Below are positions 9,472 to 17,584 of a stretch of DNA of 64,000 nt, one piece after another; positions within the stretch are counted from its first letter, which is position 1, and each line of letters starts with the position of its first letter. Below the pieces are notes generated by a model. That model was given only the letters and a program-made list of their open reading frames with translations. It made no database searches and was not told the DNA's origin. Made by a program: the position numbers and the translations under genes. The DNA comes from an uncultured Prevotella sp. (GTDB taxonomy: Bacteria > Bacteroidota > Bacteroidia > Bacteroidales > Bacteroidaceae), in the NCBI GenBank assembly GCA_900316295.1, contig ONCJ01000006.1, forward strand, positions 1 to 64,000, in the 5' to 3' direction.

Positions 9472-9996
9472 TTACTTGATCTTGATGCTCTCAACAACAG
9501 GCTTTACCACCTCTACCTCTGGCTCAATATAAATGGTCTCTACCTCAAGAAGACGACCATCCTCAAGCTGAGCATAGCAGTAATAGAGCTTGTTTGAACC
9601 ACGAACGGTTGTGAAAGTATAGTCACCAAGCTTAAGATCGTCACCCTTCTTGTATGTGTCACCACCCTTTGTCAGGTACTCAACCTTCTCCTGTATTGTC
9701 TTTTCCTTATAGACAGTAACTTTTATTGCAGGCTTAAAAGTCTCAGTAGAGTTGACATCCTCCATACGTACCGACTTGTTAGAGTCCCAGCTGTTGTCAG
9801 CTTTTACCTCCCATCCATCAGGACCAGTAACGCTGAAGAAGTCAGTCTCTGCAAATGTACTTGGAGCAGCAGCCTCAGCAGCCTGCTCTGTTGCCGTAGA
9901 ATCAGCACTCTCACCTGTGTTTGCACTCTTGTTTCCACATGCTGCCATTGCAAAAGCTGCAATCGCAACTACAACATAACTAAAAATCTTTCTCAT
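9472..9996 (-). CDS. Hypothetical lipoprotein
   Basis: This 174-residue protein has an N-terminal lipobox (VAIAAFAMAACGN, Cys near 20) and a low-complexity Ser/Thr/Glu/Ala linker to about 48. A small domain follows (FFSVTGPDGWEVKADNSWDSNKSVRM, then VKVTVYKEKTIQEKVEYLTKGGD). It is expected to be membrane-anchored and periplasm- or surface-exposed. No specific family is recognised. Its stop is 3 bp from the following methyltransferase start, suggesting cotranscription. Confidence 0.65.
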   Translation of the reverse strand: MRKIFSYVVVAIAAFAMAACGNKSANTGESADSTATEQAAEAAAPSTFAETDFFSVTGPDGWEVKADNSWDSNKSVRMEDVNSTETFKPAIKVTVYKEKTIQEKVEYLTKGGDTYKKGDDLKLGDYTFTTVRGSNKLYYCYAQLEDGRLLEVETIYIEPEVEVVKPVVESIKIK

Positions 9997-10033
9997 AGTT
10001 TTTAATTTAAAGTGAATAATAAGATATTATTGG

Positions 10034-10486
10034 TTAAAGATCAAGTATCTGTCGGGCATGCTCCTTTGTCTTCACCTGCTTACCAGCGAAGATTTGTTCG
10101 ATAATTCCTTCCTCGTTGATGATGAAGGTGGTGCGAATGGTTCCCATCGTCTTCTTGCCATACATATTCTTCTCGCCCCAGGCTCCCATAGCCTCCATAA
10201 GGGTCTTGTCGACATCGGCTATCAATGGGAAGGGGAGCTCATGCTTCTCCTTGAACTTCTGATGGGAGGCTGCGCTGTCCTTGCTCACTCCTACCACCTC
10301 ATAGCCTGCTCCTTGCAGCTGATCATAGTGATCGCGCAGGCTGCACGCCTCAGCTGTACAGCCACTGGTGTTGTCCTTAGGATAGAAATACAGCACGAGT
10401 TTCCTACCCTTGTAATCACTCAGACGAATATCACGACCGTTCTCGTCCTTGCCCAGAATCTCTGGTGCCCTATCTCCGATTTTCAT
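10034..10486 (-). CDS. bcp: Thioredoxin-dependent thiol peroxidase (BCP/peroxiredoxin Q)
   Basis: This 150-residue AhpC/TSA-family peroxiredoxin reduces hydroperoxides using thioredoxin. The peroxidatic site reads YFYPKDNTSGCTAEACSLRD, with the catalytic Cys near 44 and a resolving Cys five residues later, typical of the BCP/PrxQ group. The length matches the family. It has its own promoter (TAACTTTG at 10545-10538) and is divergent from the FNT channel gene. Confidence 0.92.
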   Translation of the reverse strand: MKIGDRAPEILGKDENGRDIRLSDYKGRKLVLYFYPKDNTSGCTAEACSLRDHYDQLQGAGYEVVGVSKDSAASHQKFKEKHELPFPLIADVDKTLMEAMGAWGEKNMYGKKTMGTIRTTFIINEEGIIEQIFAGKQVKTKEHARQILDL

Positions 10487-10537
10487 TTTTGCCTTCTATA
10501 GTTATTGTTCGTTTGCAAAACGTTAATATACACCGCA

Positions 10538-10545
10538 CAAAGTTA
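10538..10545 (-). promoter_or_regulatory. bcp promoter -7 element
   Basis: The minus strand reads TAACTTTG, a perfect TAnnTTTG match, 52 bp before the bcp ATG. Confidence 0.55.
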
Positions 10546-10598
10546 TACGTTTTTTTAATTTTTCCAAAGAATTTATATTGTTTTTTTGAATTTTACGC

Positions 10599-10606
10599 TA
10601 CCTTTG
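10599..10606 (+). promoter_or_regulatory. FNT gene promoter -7 element
   Basis: TACCTTTG lies 25 bp before the ATG at 10631. A TTG about 18 bp upstream can serve as the -33 element. Confidence 0.5.
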
Positions 10607-10630
10607 GCCTCCGAATAAACAAAAAACATT

Positions 10631-11251
10631 ATGAAAACTCCGAAAATGCTTTATGAAACTCTGCCGCTGGCAATACTGGCAGGAGTATGTATCTCTATAG
10701 GATGTGTGGTCAACCTGAGAGTTGGTGGTGTGGCTGGCGCCGTATTGTTTGCCTTCGGATTGACGACTGTGGTGTATTATGGTTTGAAACTATATACAGG
10801 AACGGCGGGATTTATCCGCAGAAAGGGCGACTGGACAATGCTCACGGTGGTGCTCCTTGGCAATATCATCGGCTGTCTGCTCATGGCTTGGCTCATCAGT
10901 TATGCTCAGCCCGACTGCGTGGAACCTGCAGCAAAAATACTGGCAGGGCGACTGGCAAAGGGTCCGCTGGCCTGTTTTCTACTGGCTATTGGCTGCGGAT
11001 TTATCATGACCACCGCAGTGGAGTTTGCCAGAAAAGGAAAGATGCTGCCGCTGCTATTGGGTGTACCTGTGTTCATCCTGTGCGGCTTTGCCCATTCCAT
11101 CGCGGATGCATTCTATTTCCTGGTGTCACCAAACGAGGTGTTGATGAGCTGCGAGGTGCTCACCATATATATATGCGAGGTGCTGGGCAACTTCGTGGGC
11201 TGTAATCTTTATCGTTGGTCGCTGATCTTCGCACCAAAGGACAATAAATAA
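10631..11251 (+). CDS. Formate/nitrite transporter (FNT) family channel
   Basis: This 206-residue protein has six hydrophobic segments (about 12-32, 33-55, 70-93, 112-135, 140-165 and 173-197) and the FNT-type half-helix sequence LKLYTGTAGFI near 50. FNT proteins form pentameric channels for small monovalent anions such as formate, nitrite or hydrosulfide. It is shorter than FocA/NirC (about 270-285 residues), with the loss mainly in the termini and loops. No pfl or nitrite reductase gene is adjacent, so the anion cannot be assigned. It is convergent with xpt. Confidence 0.8.
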   Translation: MKTPKMLYETLPLAILAGVCISIGCVVNLRVGGVAGAVLFAFGLTTVVYYGLKLYTGTAGFIRRKGDWTMLTVVLLGNIIGCLLMAWLISYAQPDCVEPAAKILAGRLAKGPLACFLLAIGCGFIMTTAVEFARKGKMLPLLLGVPVFILCGFAHSIADAFYFLVSPNEVLMSCEVLTIYICEVLGNFVGCNLYRWSLIFAPKDNK

Positions 11252-11269
11252 TGGACGACAGAGGGGGGA

Positions 11270-11851
11270 TTAGTCGTTCTTTATCTTTATCTGACAGTTG
11301 TCGAGTGACTCGATTATTGCCAAAGACTCGATGCGATTGATACCTTCTGCCTGTAACGTCTCACGACCATGCTGGAATTCTTTTTCAATGATGAAGCCCA
11401 TACCCTCGATTGTCGCACCTGCCTGACGGCATAAATCTATAATACCCTTACCGGCGTTGCCGAAAGCAAGGAAATCATCGATAAACAGCACATGGTCATC
11501 GGCAGTGAGATACTCTTTGTTGATAACAACATTATATGAACGCTGCTTAGTGAACGAACGCACCTCTGTGCGGTAGAAGTACTCCATCGTAGAGGGAACC
11601 TTCTTCTTCGCAAACACAACGGGCAACTCCATCAGATAGCCCAACATTATTGCCGGAGCAATACCCGATGTCTCAATAGTTAGAATCTTATTAACCTTTA
11701 CGTCGGCAAAACGACGGATGAACTCTATCGCACATTGTTTCATCAGGTAGGGGTCCATCTGGTGATTCACAAAACGGTCTACCTTCAGTATACCACCCTC
11801 AAGACAACGACCTTCTTGCATGATGCGGTCGCACAATACTTTCAATGCCAT
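11270..11851 (-). CDS. xpt: Xanthine phosphoribosyltransferase
   Basis: This 193-residue type I phosphoribosyltransferase converts xanthine and PRPP to XMP in purine salvage. It opens with the Xpt signature [22 protein letters not shown] and carries the PRPP-binding loop [16 protein letters not shown] near 120. Its length and N-terminus match the Xpt family. It is cotranscribed or overlapping in expression with the SH3-domain gene upstream (18-bp gap). No purine riboswitch is visible. Confidence 0.92.
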   Translation of the reverse strand: MALKVLCDRIMQEGRCLEGGILKVDRFVNHQMDPYLMKQCAIEFIRRFADVKVNKILTIETSGIAPAIMLGYLMELPVVFAKKKVPSTMEYFYRTEVRSFTKQRSYNVVINKEYLTADDHVLFIDDFLAFGNAGKGIIDLCRQAGATIEGMGFIIEKEFQHGRETLQAEGINRIESLAIIESLDNCQIKIKND

Positions 11852-11869
11852 ATCTATATCTTTTCTGTT

Positions 11870-12301
11870 CTACATTGAGTCCATTCCGTCCCAATAGACC
11901 ATATCCTCACGTACATAGCCTATCCTACCATCGTAACGGATCTTATACCATTCGCCCACCTTGCCAGCACACTGGTAGACGTCGGGCTCTCCCTCGTATT
12001 CTATCAGTTTACCTATAACGAGCGACTTGGTAGAGGGCTTCTCCCTGACGTTGATATTGCCATGACGGTCGCCACGACGAAAGATAACACCTTGTCCAGC
12101 CTCTGCCCTGAAGGTGACAACACGATTGCCTGCCTTGGGTACATCATAGTCTTCCTGCACAGAGACGGTATAGCTGTTGGCATTGGTACGCACATAACGA
12201 CCTACCACCTCACCCTTAGCATCTACTACCATCTTCATACTCTGTGCATGCATCGAGGCGCATGACAACAAGACGACTGCAAATAATATGGACTTTTTCA
12301 T
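11870..12301 (-). CDS. Secreted SH3-domain protein
   Basis: This 143-residue protein has a signal peptide (MKKSILFAVVLLSCASMHAQ). A bacterial SH3-type segment at about 80-140 (RHGNINVREKPSTKSLVIGKLIEYEGE, then CAGKVGEWYKIRYDGRIGYVREDMVYW) is the usual NxREKPS...W.KI..GR.GYV pattern. Such domains bind peptidoglycan or mediate protein contacts outside the cell. A TAAATTTG -7 element lies at 12343-12336. Confidence 0.78.
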   Translation of the reverse strand: MKKSILFAVVLLSCASMHAQSMKMVVDAKGEVVGRYVRTNANSYTVSVQEDYDVPKAGNRVVTFRAEAGQGVIFRRGDRHGNINVREKPSTKSLVIGKLIEYEGEPDVYQCAGKVGEWYKIRYDGRIGYVREDMVYWDGMDSM

Positions 12302-12335
12302 AGAGTAATGGATTAGAAAACTTTTATCTTGCTTG

Positions 12336-12343
12336 CAAATTTA
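12336..12343 (-). promoter_or_regulatory. Promoter -7 element for SH3 gene and xpt
   Basis: The minus strand reads TAAATTTG, matching TAnnTTTG, 35 bp before the ATG at 12301. Confidence 0.5.
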
Positions 12344-12367
12344 AATGTTTTTCCTATAACAACCAAA

Positions 12368-12400
12368 AAAGCATCACAGATTTTCCGTCCGTGATGCTTT
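12368..12400 (-). terminator. Rho-independent terminator of the fumarate reductase operon
   Basis: A perfect 10-bp stem (AAAGCATCAC with GTGATGCTTT) is followed on the minus strand by TTTTTT. It lies about 40 bp after the frdB stop. Confidence 0.85.
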
Positions 12401-12441
12401 CTTATTATAAGTAATGTGTTAGTCTGTAAGCTCTGCACTCA

Positions 12442-13200
12442 CTAATCTGAGAGCTTTGCTTTCAGGAACTCGCGGTTGAGGCGAGCGATATTGGCGATGC
12501 TCTCGTTCTTCGGACATACTGCCTCACATGCACGTGTGTTGGTGCAGTTACCGAAGCCCAGCTCGTCCATACGCTTGATCATTGCCTTAGCACGCTTTGC
12601 TGCCTCAGGACGACCCTGTGGCAGAAGAGCAAGCTGGCTGACCTTAGAGGAGACAAAGAGCATAGCTGAACCATTCTTACATGCTGCGACGCAGGCACCA
12701 CAACCGATACATGAAGCGCAGTCCATTGCCTCGTCAGCATCCTCCTTTGGTATAAGGATGGCATTGGCATCCTGAGCCTGACCAGTACGCACGCTGTTGT
12801 AGCCACCAGCCTGAATGATCTTGTCGAAGGCATTACGGTCTACCATGCAGTCCTTGATGACAGGGAAACCTGCAGAGCGCCAAGGCTCAACGGTAATGGT
12901 ATCGCCATCTTTGAAGCGACGCATATAAAGCTGGCATGTAGTTGCGCCACGCTCGGTCTTGCCGTGTGGTGTTCCGTTGATATACAGTGAACACATACCA
13001 CAGATACCCTCTCGGCAGTCATGGTCGAAGACGAAAGGCTCCTTGCCCTCGTTGATGAGCTCCTCGTTTAGGATGTCGAGCATCTCCAGGAAAGAGGTGT
13101 CGTCGGGGATGTTCTTCATCTCACGCGTATCGAAATGACCCTTCTCCTTAGGACCATTCTGCTTCCAATACTTTATTGTAAATGAAATATTCTTAGCCAT
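12442..13200 (-). CDS. frdB: Fumarate reductase/succinate dehydrogenase iron-sulfur subunit
   Basis: This 252-residue electron-transfer subunit of complex II carries a plant-type [2Fe-2S] ligand set in [28 protein letters not shown] (about residues 61-88). The [4Fe-4S] and [3Fe-4S] ligands are [14 protein letters not shown] near 160 and [13 protein letters not shown] near 218. In anaerobic Bacteroidetes the enzyme works mainly as a menaquinol:fumarate reductase producing succinate. It is the last gene of frdCAB, 6 bp after frdA, and is followed by a terminator. Confidence 0.93.
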   Translation of the reverse strand: MAKNISFTIKYWKQNGPKEKGHFDTREMKNIPDDTSFLEMLDILNEELINEGKEPFVFDHDCREGICGMCSLYINGTPHGKTERGATTCQLYMRRFKDGDTITVEPWRSAGFPVIKDCMVDRNAFDKIIQAGGYNSVRTGQAQDANAILIPKEDADEAMDCASCIGCGACVAACKNGSAMLFVSSKVSQLALLPQGRPEAAKRAKAMIKRMDELGFGNCTNTRACEAVCPKNESIANIARLNREFLKAKLSD

Positions 13201-13206
13201 AATTCC

Positions 13207-15189
13207 TTAGTTCTTGTAATTTCTCGTTTGTACCTTGATTGCTTCATACTCGAGTGGCTCCTTGGTGAGTTCTGGCGCCTTGGTGTCGTCGCCCTGATAC
13301 TCCCAACAACCTACATAGAAGAAGTCCTCGTCATTACGTTTTGCCTCGCCTTCCTCTGTCTGGTGCTCCTCGCGGAAGTGACCGCCACACGACTCCTCGC
13401 GGTGGAGGGCGTCGTATGCTACAAGCTCACCCATGATGATGAAGTCGCGCAAGTGGATAGCTTTGTCGAGTTCGACGTTGAGACCCTCTTTGGTTCCAGG
13501 GATGAAGAGGTTGGTATCGAACTCCTTACGCAGTTCCTTCATCATCTTCAAGCCCTCCTCGAGGCCCTCCTTGGTACGTCCCATGCCTACATGCTCCCAC
13601 ATGATATGACCAAGTTCCTTATGAATAGAGTCAACCGAACGCTTACCCTTGATATTCATGAGGCGGTCGGTCTCAGCCTGTACAGCCTTCTCTGCTGCCT
13701 CAAACTCAGGCATGTCGGTAGACAAGCGTGGCCAGATGTCCTGATCAGCAAGATAGTTCTGAATGGTGTATGGCAATACGAAGTAGCCATCGGCAAGACC
13801 CTGCATCAAAGCAGAAGCACCCAGACGGTTGGCACCATGGTCGGAGAAGTTACACTCACCTATGGCGAAGAGTCCAGGAATGGTGGTCTGCAGCTCGTAG
13901 TCTACCCAGATACCACCCATAGTATAGTGGATAGCAGGGAAGATCATCATTGGCTTGTAATACTTCACGCCGTTAATCTCATTGGCTACATCGCCAGGGA
14001 ACACGTCTGTAATCTCCTCGTACATCTCGAAGAGGTTGCCATAACGCTGCATGATAACGTCGATGCCGAGACGGTTGATTGACTCCGAGAAGTCCAGGAA
14101 CACAGCCAAACCAGTATTATTGACACCAAATCCTGCGTCGCAACGCTCCTTAGCGGCACGACTGGCAACGTCACGTGGTACAAGGTTACCAAAGGCTGGA
14201 TAGCGACGCTCCAGATAGTAGTCGCGATCTTCCTCTGGAATTTCCCAACCCTGCTTGGTTCCTGCCTGCAGAGCCTTGGCGTCTTCTATCTTCTTTGGCA
14301 CCCAAATACGTCCGTCGTTACGCAGAGACTCAGACATAAGGGTCAACTTAGACTGCTTGTCACCATGTACGGGGATACAGGTCGGGTGGATCTGTACGTA
14401 AGAAGGGTTGGCAAACATTGCTCCCTTACGATAGCACTGGATAGCTGCGGTACAGTTACATCCCATCGCATTGGTGGAGAGGAAGTAGGTGTTGCCGTAT
14501 CCGCCAGTTGCGATAACGACTGCATTAGCAGAGAATCGCTCCAGCTTACCTGTCACGAGGTTCTTAGCGATAATGCCACGTGCGCGGCCATCGACAATAA
14601 CAAGGTCTTCCATCTCATAGCGTGTGAAGAGCTTTACCTTGCCAGCCTCTACCTGAGCACTCAGCGACGAGTATGCACCAAGCAGCAGCTGCTGACCTGT
14701 CTGACCCTTAGCATAGAAGGTACGGCTCACCTGCGCACCACCGAACGAACGGTTGGCAAGCATGCCGCCATACTCACGTGCAAAAGGAACTCCCTGTGCT
14801 ACGCACTGGTCGATGATGTTGTTGCTGACCTCTGCCAAACGGTAAACGTTGGCTTCGCGAGCACGATAGTCACCACCCTTCACTGTGTCATAGAACAGAC
14901 GATAAACGGAGTCACCGTCATTCTGGTAGTTCTTTGCTGCATTGATACCGCCCTGTGCTGCGATAGAGTGAGCACGACGCGGAGAGTCCTGAATACAGAA
15001 GTTCAGTACGTTGAAGCCCATCTCGCCGAGCGAGGCTGCGGCGCTGGCACCAGCCAGTCCTGTACCCACCACGATGACGTCGAGCTTCAGTTTGTTCTTC
15101 GGGTTCACCAGTCGCTGATGTGCTTTATAGTTGGTCCATTTCTCAGCTACTGGTCCCTCGGGTATCTTTGAATTTAATTTCTTTGCCAT
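13207..15189 (-). CDS. frdA: Fumarate reductase/succinate dehydrogenase flavoprotein subunit
   Basis: This is the roughly 660-residue FAD-containing catalytic subunit. It has an FAD-binding Rossmann motif [21 protein letters not shown] and the His-flavin segment [15 protein letters not shown]. Substrate-site residues lie around [26 protein letters not shown] and [41 protein letters not shown]. The ATG at 15189 ([11 protein letters not shown]) was chosen over an in-frame upstream TTG at 15204. It reduces fumarate to succinate as the middle gene of the operon. FrdA of the non-E. coli (B-type) class fits the single cytochrome b subunit upstream. Confidence 0.94.
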   Translation of the reverse strand: MAKKLNSKIPEGPVAEKWTNYKAHQRLVNPKNKLKLDVIVVGTGLAGASAAASLGEMGFNVLNFCIQDSPRRAHSIAAQGGINAAKNYQNDGDSVYRLFYDTVKGGDYRAREANVYRLAEVSNNIIDQCVAQGVPFAREYGGMLANRSFGGAQVSRTFYAKGQTGQQLLLGAYSSLSAQVEAGKVKLFTRYEMEDLVIVDGRARGIIAKNLVTGKLERFSANAVVIATGGYGNTYFLSTNAMGCNCTAAIQCYRKGAMFANPSYVQIHPTCIPVHGDKQSKLTLMSESLRNDGRIWVPKKIEDAKALQAGTKQGWEIPEEDRDYYLERRYPAFGNLVPRDVASRAAKERCDAGFGVNNTGLAVFLDFSESINRLGIDVIMQRYGNLFEMYEEITDVFPGDVANEINGVKYYKPMMIFPAIHYTMGGIWVDYELQTTIPGLFAIGECNFSDHGANRLGASALMQGLADGYFVLPYTIQNYLADQDIWPRLSTDMPEFEAAEKAVQAETDRLMNIKGKRSVDSIHKELGHIMWEHVGMGRTKEGLEEGLKMMKELRKEFDTNLFIPGTKEGLNVELDKAIHLRDFIIMGELVAYDALHREESCGGHFREEHQTEEGEAKRNDEDFFYVGCWEYQGDDTKAPELTKEPLEYEAIKVQTRNYKN

Positions 15190-15228
15190 AGTTTTATTAT
15201 ACAATTTGACGATTTCACAATTTTACTA

Positions 15229-15954
15229 TTAGCAACATGCCGCTGCTATCTTGCAACACTCCGCAGCACCGTCGCAGCACTGGCTCGGTGCTATGCCGAA
15301 CGCAAATGCCAAAACGACAACAAGGAAGCCGAGCATCAAGAGGGTCACATAGATGAGACCGATGACCTTCCAGCGACAGAACCATGTCTTACCGTTCCAT
15401 CCCATCGTCTGAATAGCACTCCAGAAGCCATGAGAGAGGTGGAACCAGATAGCTACGATCCAGATAACATACAGCACAACATAGATAGGATTGCCGAAGG
15501 TGTTGACAATCTTTCCGAAGCCATCAGCTGGTGCCGGGTCGAAATGGATTGCTGGGAACAACTCGGCAAACATCATGTTGTACCAGAAATTGTACAGGTG
15601 AAGGATCAAGCCTAGCAGGATGATGATACCAAGTGCGAGCATGTTTTGTGATGCCCACTCTACCTTCTCGGGCTTGCTTGTCACTTCATAGCGCTCACTA
15701 CCACGAGCACGGCGGTTTTGCACCTGCAGGATAAAGGCATACACGATGTGTATTATTGCCAGGGCTGCCAGTCCGATTGTTGCTGCTACGGCATACCAGT
15801 TGGCGCCCAGAAGCTCACAAATCATGTTGTAGCCTTCCTTTGAGAACAGTGCCACGATGTTCATCGCGCAGTGGAACGTCAGAAAGAGGATAAGTGCCAT
15901 GCCGGTAACCGCCATTACCACTTTCCTACCAATAGAAGATTTGATTAACCACAT
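15229..15954 (-). CDS. frdC: Fumarate reductase/succinate dehydrogenase cytochrome b subunit
   Basis: This 241-residue membrane anchor has five hydrophobic helices and conserved His residues (FHCAMNIVALF near 27, IIHIVYAFIL near 66, LILHLYNFWYN near 120, FHLSHGFWSAIQTMGW near 172). This is the B-type diheme cytochrome b558 that binds menaquinone and anchors FrdAB. It is the first gene of frdCAB. Its C-terminus ends in a Cys-rich tail (SQCCDGAAECCKIAAACC) after the last helix, which is unusual for this family. Confidence 0.92.
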   Translation of the reverse strand: MWLIKSSIGRKVVMAVTGMALILFLTFHCAMNIVALFSKEGYNMICELLGANWYAVAATIGLAALAIIHIVYAFILQVQNRRARGSERYEVTSKPEKVEWASQNMLALGIIILLGLILHLYNFWYNMMFAELFPAIHFDPAPADGFGKIVNTFGNPIYVVLYVIWIVAIWFHLSHGFWSAIQTMGWNGKTWFCRWKVIGLIYVTLLMLGFLVVVLAFAFGIAPSQCCDGAAECCKIAAACC

Positions 15955-16077
15955 AAATGAATTGATTTTTTAATTATTAATTTTGTATTCCTTTTTTATG
16001 ATAAAAACATTGCGAATGTCGCCTACATTTACCACCATATCACCTATTGTAGGTATGGCACACCCGCTATCAACGTG

Positions 16078-16085
16078 CAAAAATA
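16078..16085 (-). promoter_or_regulatory. Candidate frdCAB promoter -7 element
   Basis: The minus strand reads TATTTTTG, fitting TAnnTTTG, about 124 bp before the frdC ATG. The intergenic region 15955-16181 also holds the divergent promoter of the TTD14-like gene and no gene. Confidence 0.35.
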
Positions 16086-16128
16086 CCATTTTTTAATGAT
16101 AAACGCAAACGTTTTCACAAAAAAATCA

Positions 16129-16136
16129 TATCTTTG
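16129..16136 (+). promoter_or_regulatory. Promoter -7 element of TTD14-like gene
   Basis: TATCTTTG, a perfect TAnnTTTG match, lies 45 bp before the ATG at 16182. Confidence 0.5.
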
Positions 16137-16181
16137 CACTATCTTTCCACATTTTAATGCGTTTCTCATACACAAAAACAC

Positions 16182-17276
16182 ATGAAAAACATCAAAAGAA
16201 TAGTGCTCACAGGAGGACCATGTGCCGGCAAGACTACGGCATTAGTACGCATCATTGAACATTTCTCGAGTCTGGGATACAAGGTCTTCACCATACCCGA
16301 AGTGCCCACACTATACAGTCAGGGCGGGTGGAACTATCTCACAAAAAACTACAACCTATATTACGAAGGGGAGAGAGCCATACTGGAGACACAGCTTGCT
16401 CTGGAGGATTCCTTTATGAGAATGGCGGAAGTATGTACAAAACCTACGCTCATCGTTTGCGACCGAGGAACGATGGACATATCGGCATATATGACTCCAG
16501 AGATGTGGGAAGACATCACAAGCAAGTCGAACACTAACTCCAATGAACTGCGCTCGCGCTACGACGCCATCCTGCACATGGTTAGCGCTGCCGACGGAGC
16601 CGAACAATACTACACTACCGCAACCAACGCCACACGCTACGAACAAATGAACGAGGAGGGACTGCGGATAGCACGCGAGCTCGACAAGAAAGTAATCAAG
16701 GCGTGGACGGGACACCCACACCTCAGAGTGATAAACAACAACGACGACTTCAATGCAAAACTCAACCGCGTATTGTTGGAGATTTCCAACGTGCTTGAAC
16801 TGCCAAAACCTATCGAGGAGGAACGCAAGTATATCGTCGAGATAACAGGCGAACTGCCAGACTGCATCGAGAGCGAGATCACACAAACCTATCTCGTGGG
16901 AGAACCTGGCAGCGAGATACGTCTGCGACGTCGAGGATGGGGCAGCAAATTCGTCAACGTACACACCACTAAGAAGAAAATATCTGCTACCGAGGAACTC
17001 GTCACCGAGCGACAGGTCAACAACAACCTCTACCATTCTATGCTGCAACAGGCTGACCCCTACCGCCATACTATCCGTAAAAACCGCAAGAGCTTCATAT
17101 GGAAAGGGCAGTTCTTCGAGCTTGACACATTCCTCGAACCAGTAGACAACCTCATAATCCTCGAGACTAAAGGAATGGCTGACCACACCACCATCAACTT
17201 CCCGCCATTCCTCAAAATCATTGAGGATATCACGGGCAATCAACAATACTATAACTATAACATCGCCCTGAAGTGA
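16182..17276 (+). CDS. TTD14-like P-loop ATPase with C-terminal CYTH domain
   Basis: This 364-residue protein has an N-terminal P-loop NTPase (Walker A GGPCAGKTTA at 10-19). VFTIPEVPTLYSQGGW and CDRGTMDISAYM follow in the manner of nucleotide or nicotinamide-riboside kinase folds. The C-terminal domain at about 210-364 begins EEERKYIVEITGELP and contains RLRRRGW and LETKG, the charged barrel typical of CYTH/triphosphate-tunnel proteins. This fusion resembles eukaryotic TTD14, which binds GTP and phosphoinositides. The bacterial substrate is unknown. It has its own promoter and is monocistronic. Confidence 0.78.
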   Translation: MKNIKRIVLTGGPCAGKTTALVRIIEHFSSLGYKVFTIPEVPTLYSQGGWNYLTKNYNLYYEGERAILETQLALEDSFMRMAEVCTKPTLIVCDRGTMDISAYMTPEMWEDITSKSNTNSNELRSRYDAILHMVSAADGAEQYYTTATNATRYEQMNEEGLRIARELDKKVIKAWTGHPHLRVINNNDDFNAKLNRVLLEISNVLELPKPIEEERKYIVEITGELPDCIESEITQTYLVGEPGSEIRLRRRGWGSKFVNVHTTKKKISATEELVTERQVNNNLYHSMLQQADPYRHTIRKNRKSFIWKGQFFELDTFLEPVDNLIILETKGMADHTTINFPPFLKIIEDITGNQQYYNYNIALK

Positions 17277-17395
17277 TAAAGATAACAGTGTCATTTTCAA
17301 ATGGTTTGACCACGTAGTGGAAATAAAGCAACAACTCTGACAAAATTTGTTTTGTACTACATATTCACGCAAAAAATGAAAAATCGCCTTCTTCG

Positions 17396-17427
17396 TTTGG
17401 CGTTTTCTAAATAAACCCTTATCTTTG
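17396..17427 (+). promoter_or_regulatory. tRNA-Ala promoter
   Basis: TTTG at 17396-17399 and TATCTTTG at 17420-17427 are separated by 20 bp, a textbook Bacteroidetes sigma-ABfr promoter, 32 bp before the tRNA. Confidence 0.75.
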
Positions 17428-17458
17428 CATTTGCAAAACGACACTAAACAACATTGAT

Positions 17459-17532
17459 GGGGCATTAGCTCATCTGGCTAGAGCGTTTGACTGGCAGTCA
17501 AGAGGTGACGAGTTCGAGTCTCGTATGCTCCA
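17459..17532 (+). tRNA. tRNA-Ala(GGC)
   Basis: This 74-nt cloverleaf has acceptor arm GGGGCAT/ATGCTCC and the hallmark alanine identity pair G3:U70. The anticodon loop CTGGCAG gives anticodon GGC. The T arm is CGAGTTCGAGTCTCG and the discriminator base is A73. CCA is not encoded. Confidence 0.95.
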
Positions 17533-17537
17533 CGAAG

Positions 17538-17561
17538 GGACTACGTGTGTAGTCCTTTTTT
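17538..17561 (+). terminator. Intrinsic terminator between tRNA-Ala and mnmG
   Basis: A perfect 7-bp stem GGACTAC/GTAGTCC with a GTGT loop is followed by TTTTTT. It lies only 24 bp before the mnmG ATG, so it may act as an attenuator. Confidence 0.85.
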
Positions 17562-17584
17562 ATCAAAAAGCATTCAGCAAGACT

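Noticed and set aside
15190..15204. Upstream TTG start of frdA
   Set aside because: The ATG at 15189 gives the usual MAKK... N-terminus.
16356..17465. Long minus-strand ORF opposite the TTD14-like gene
   Set aside because: It is an antisense shadow of a clear plus-strand gene and has no recognisable domain.
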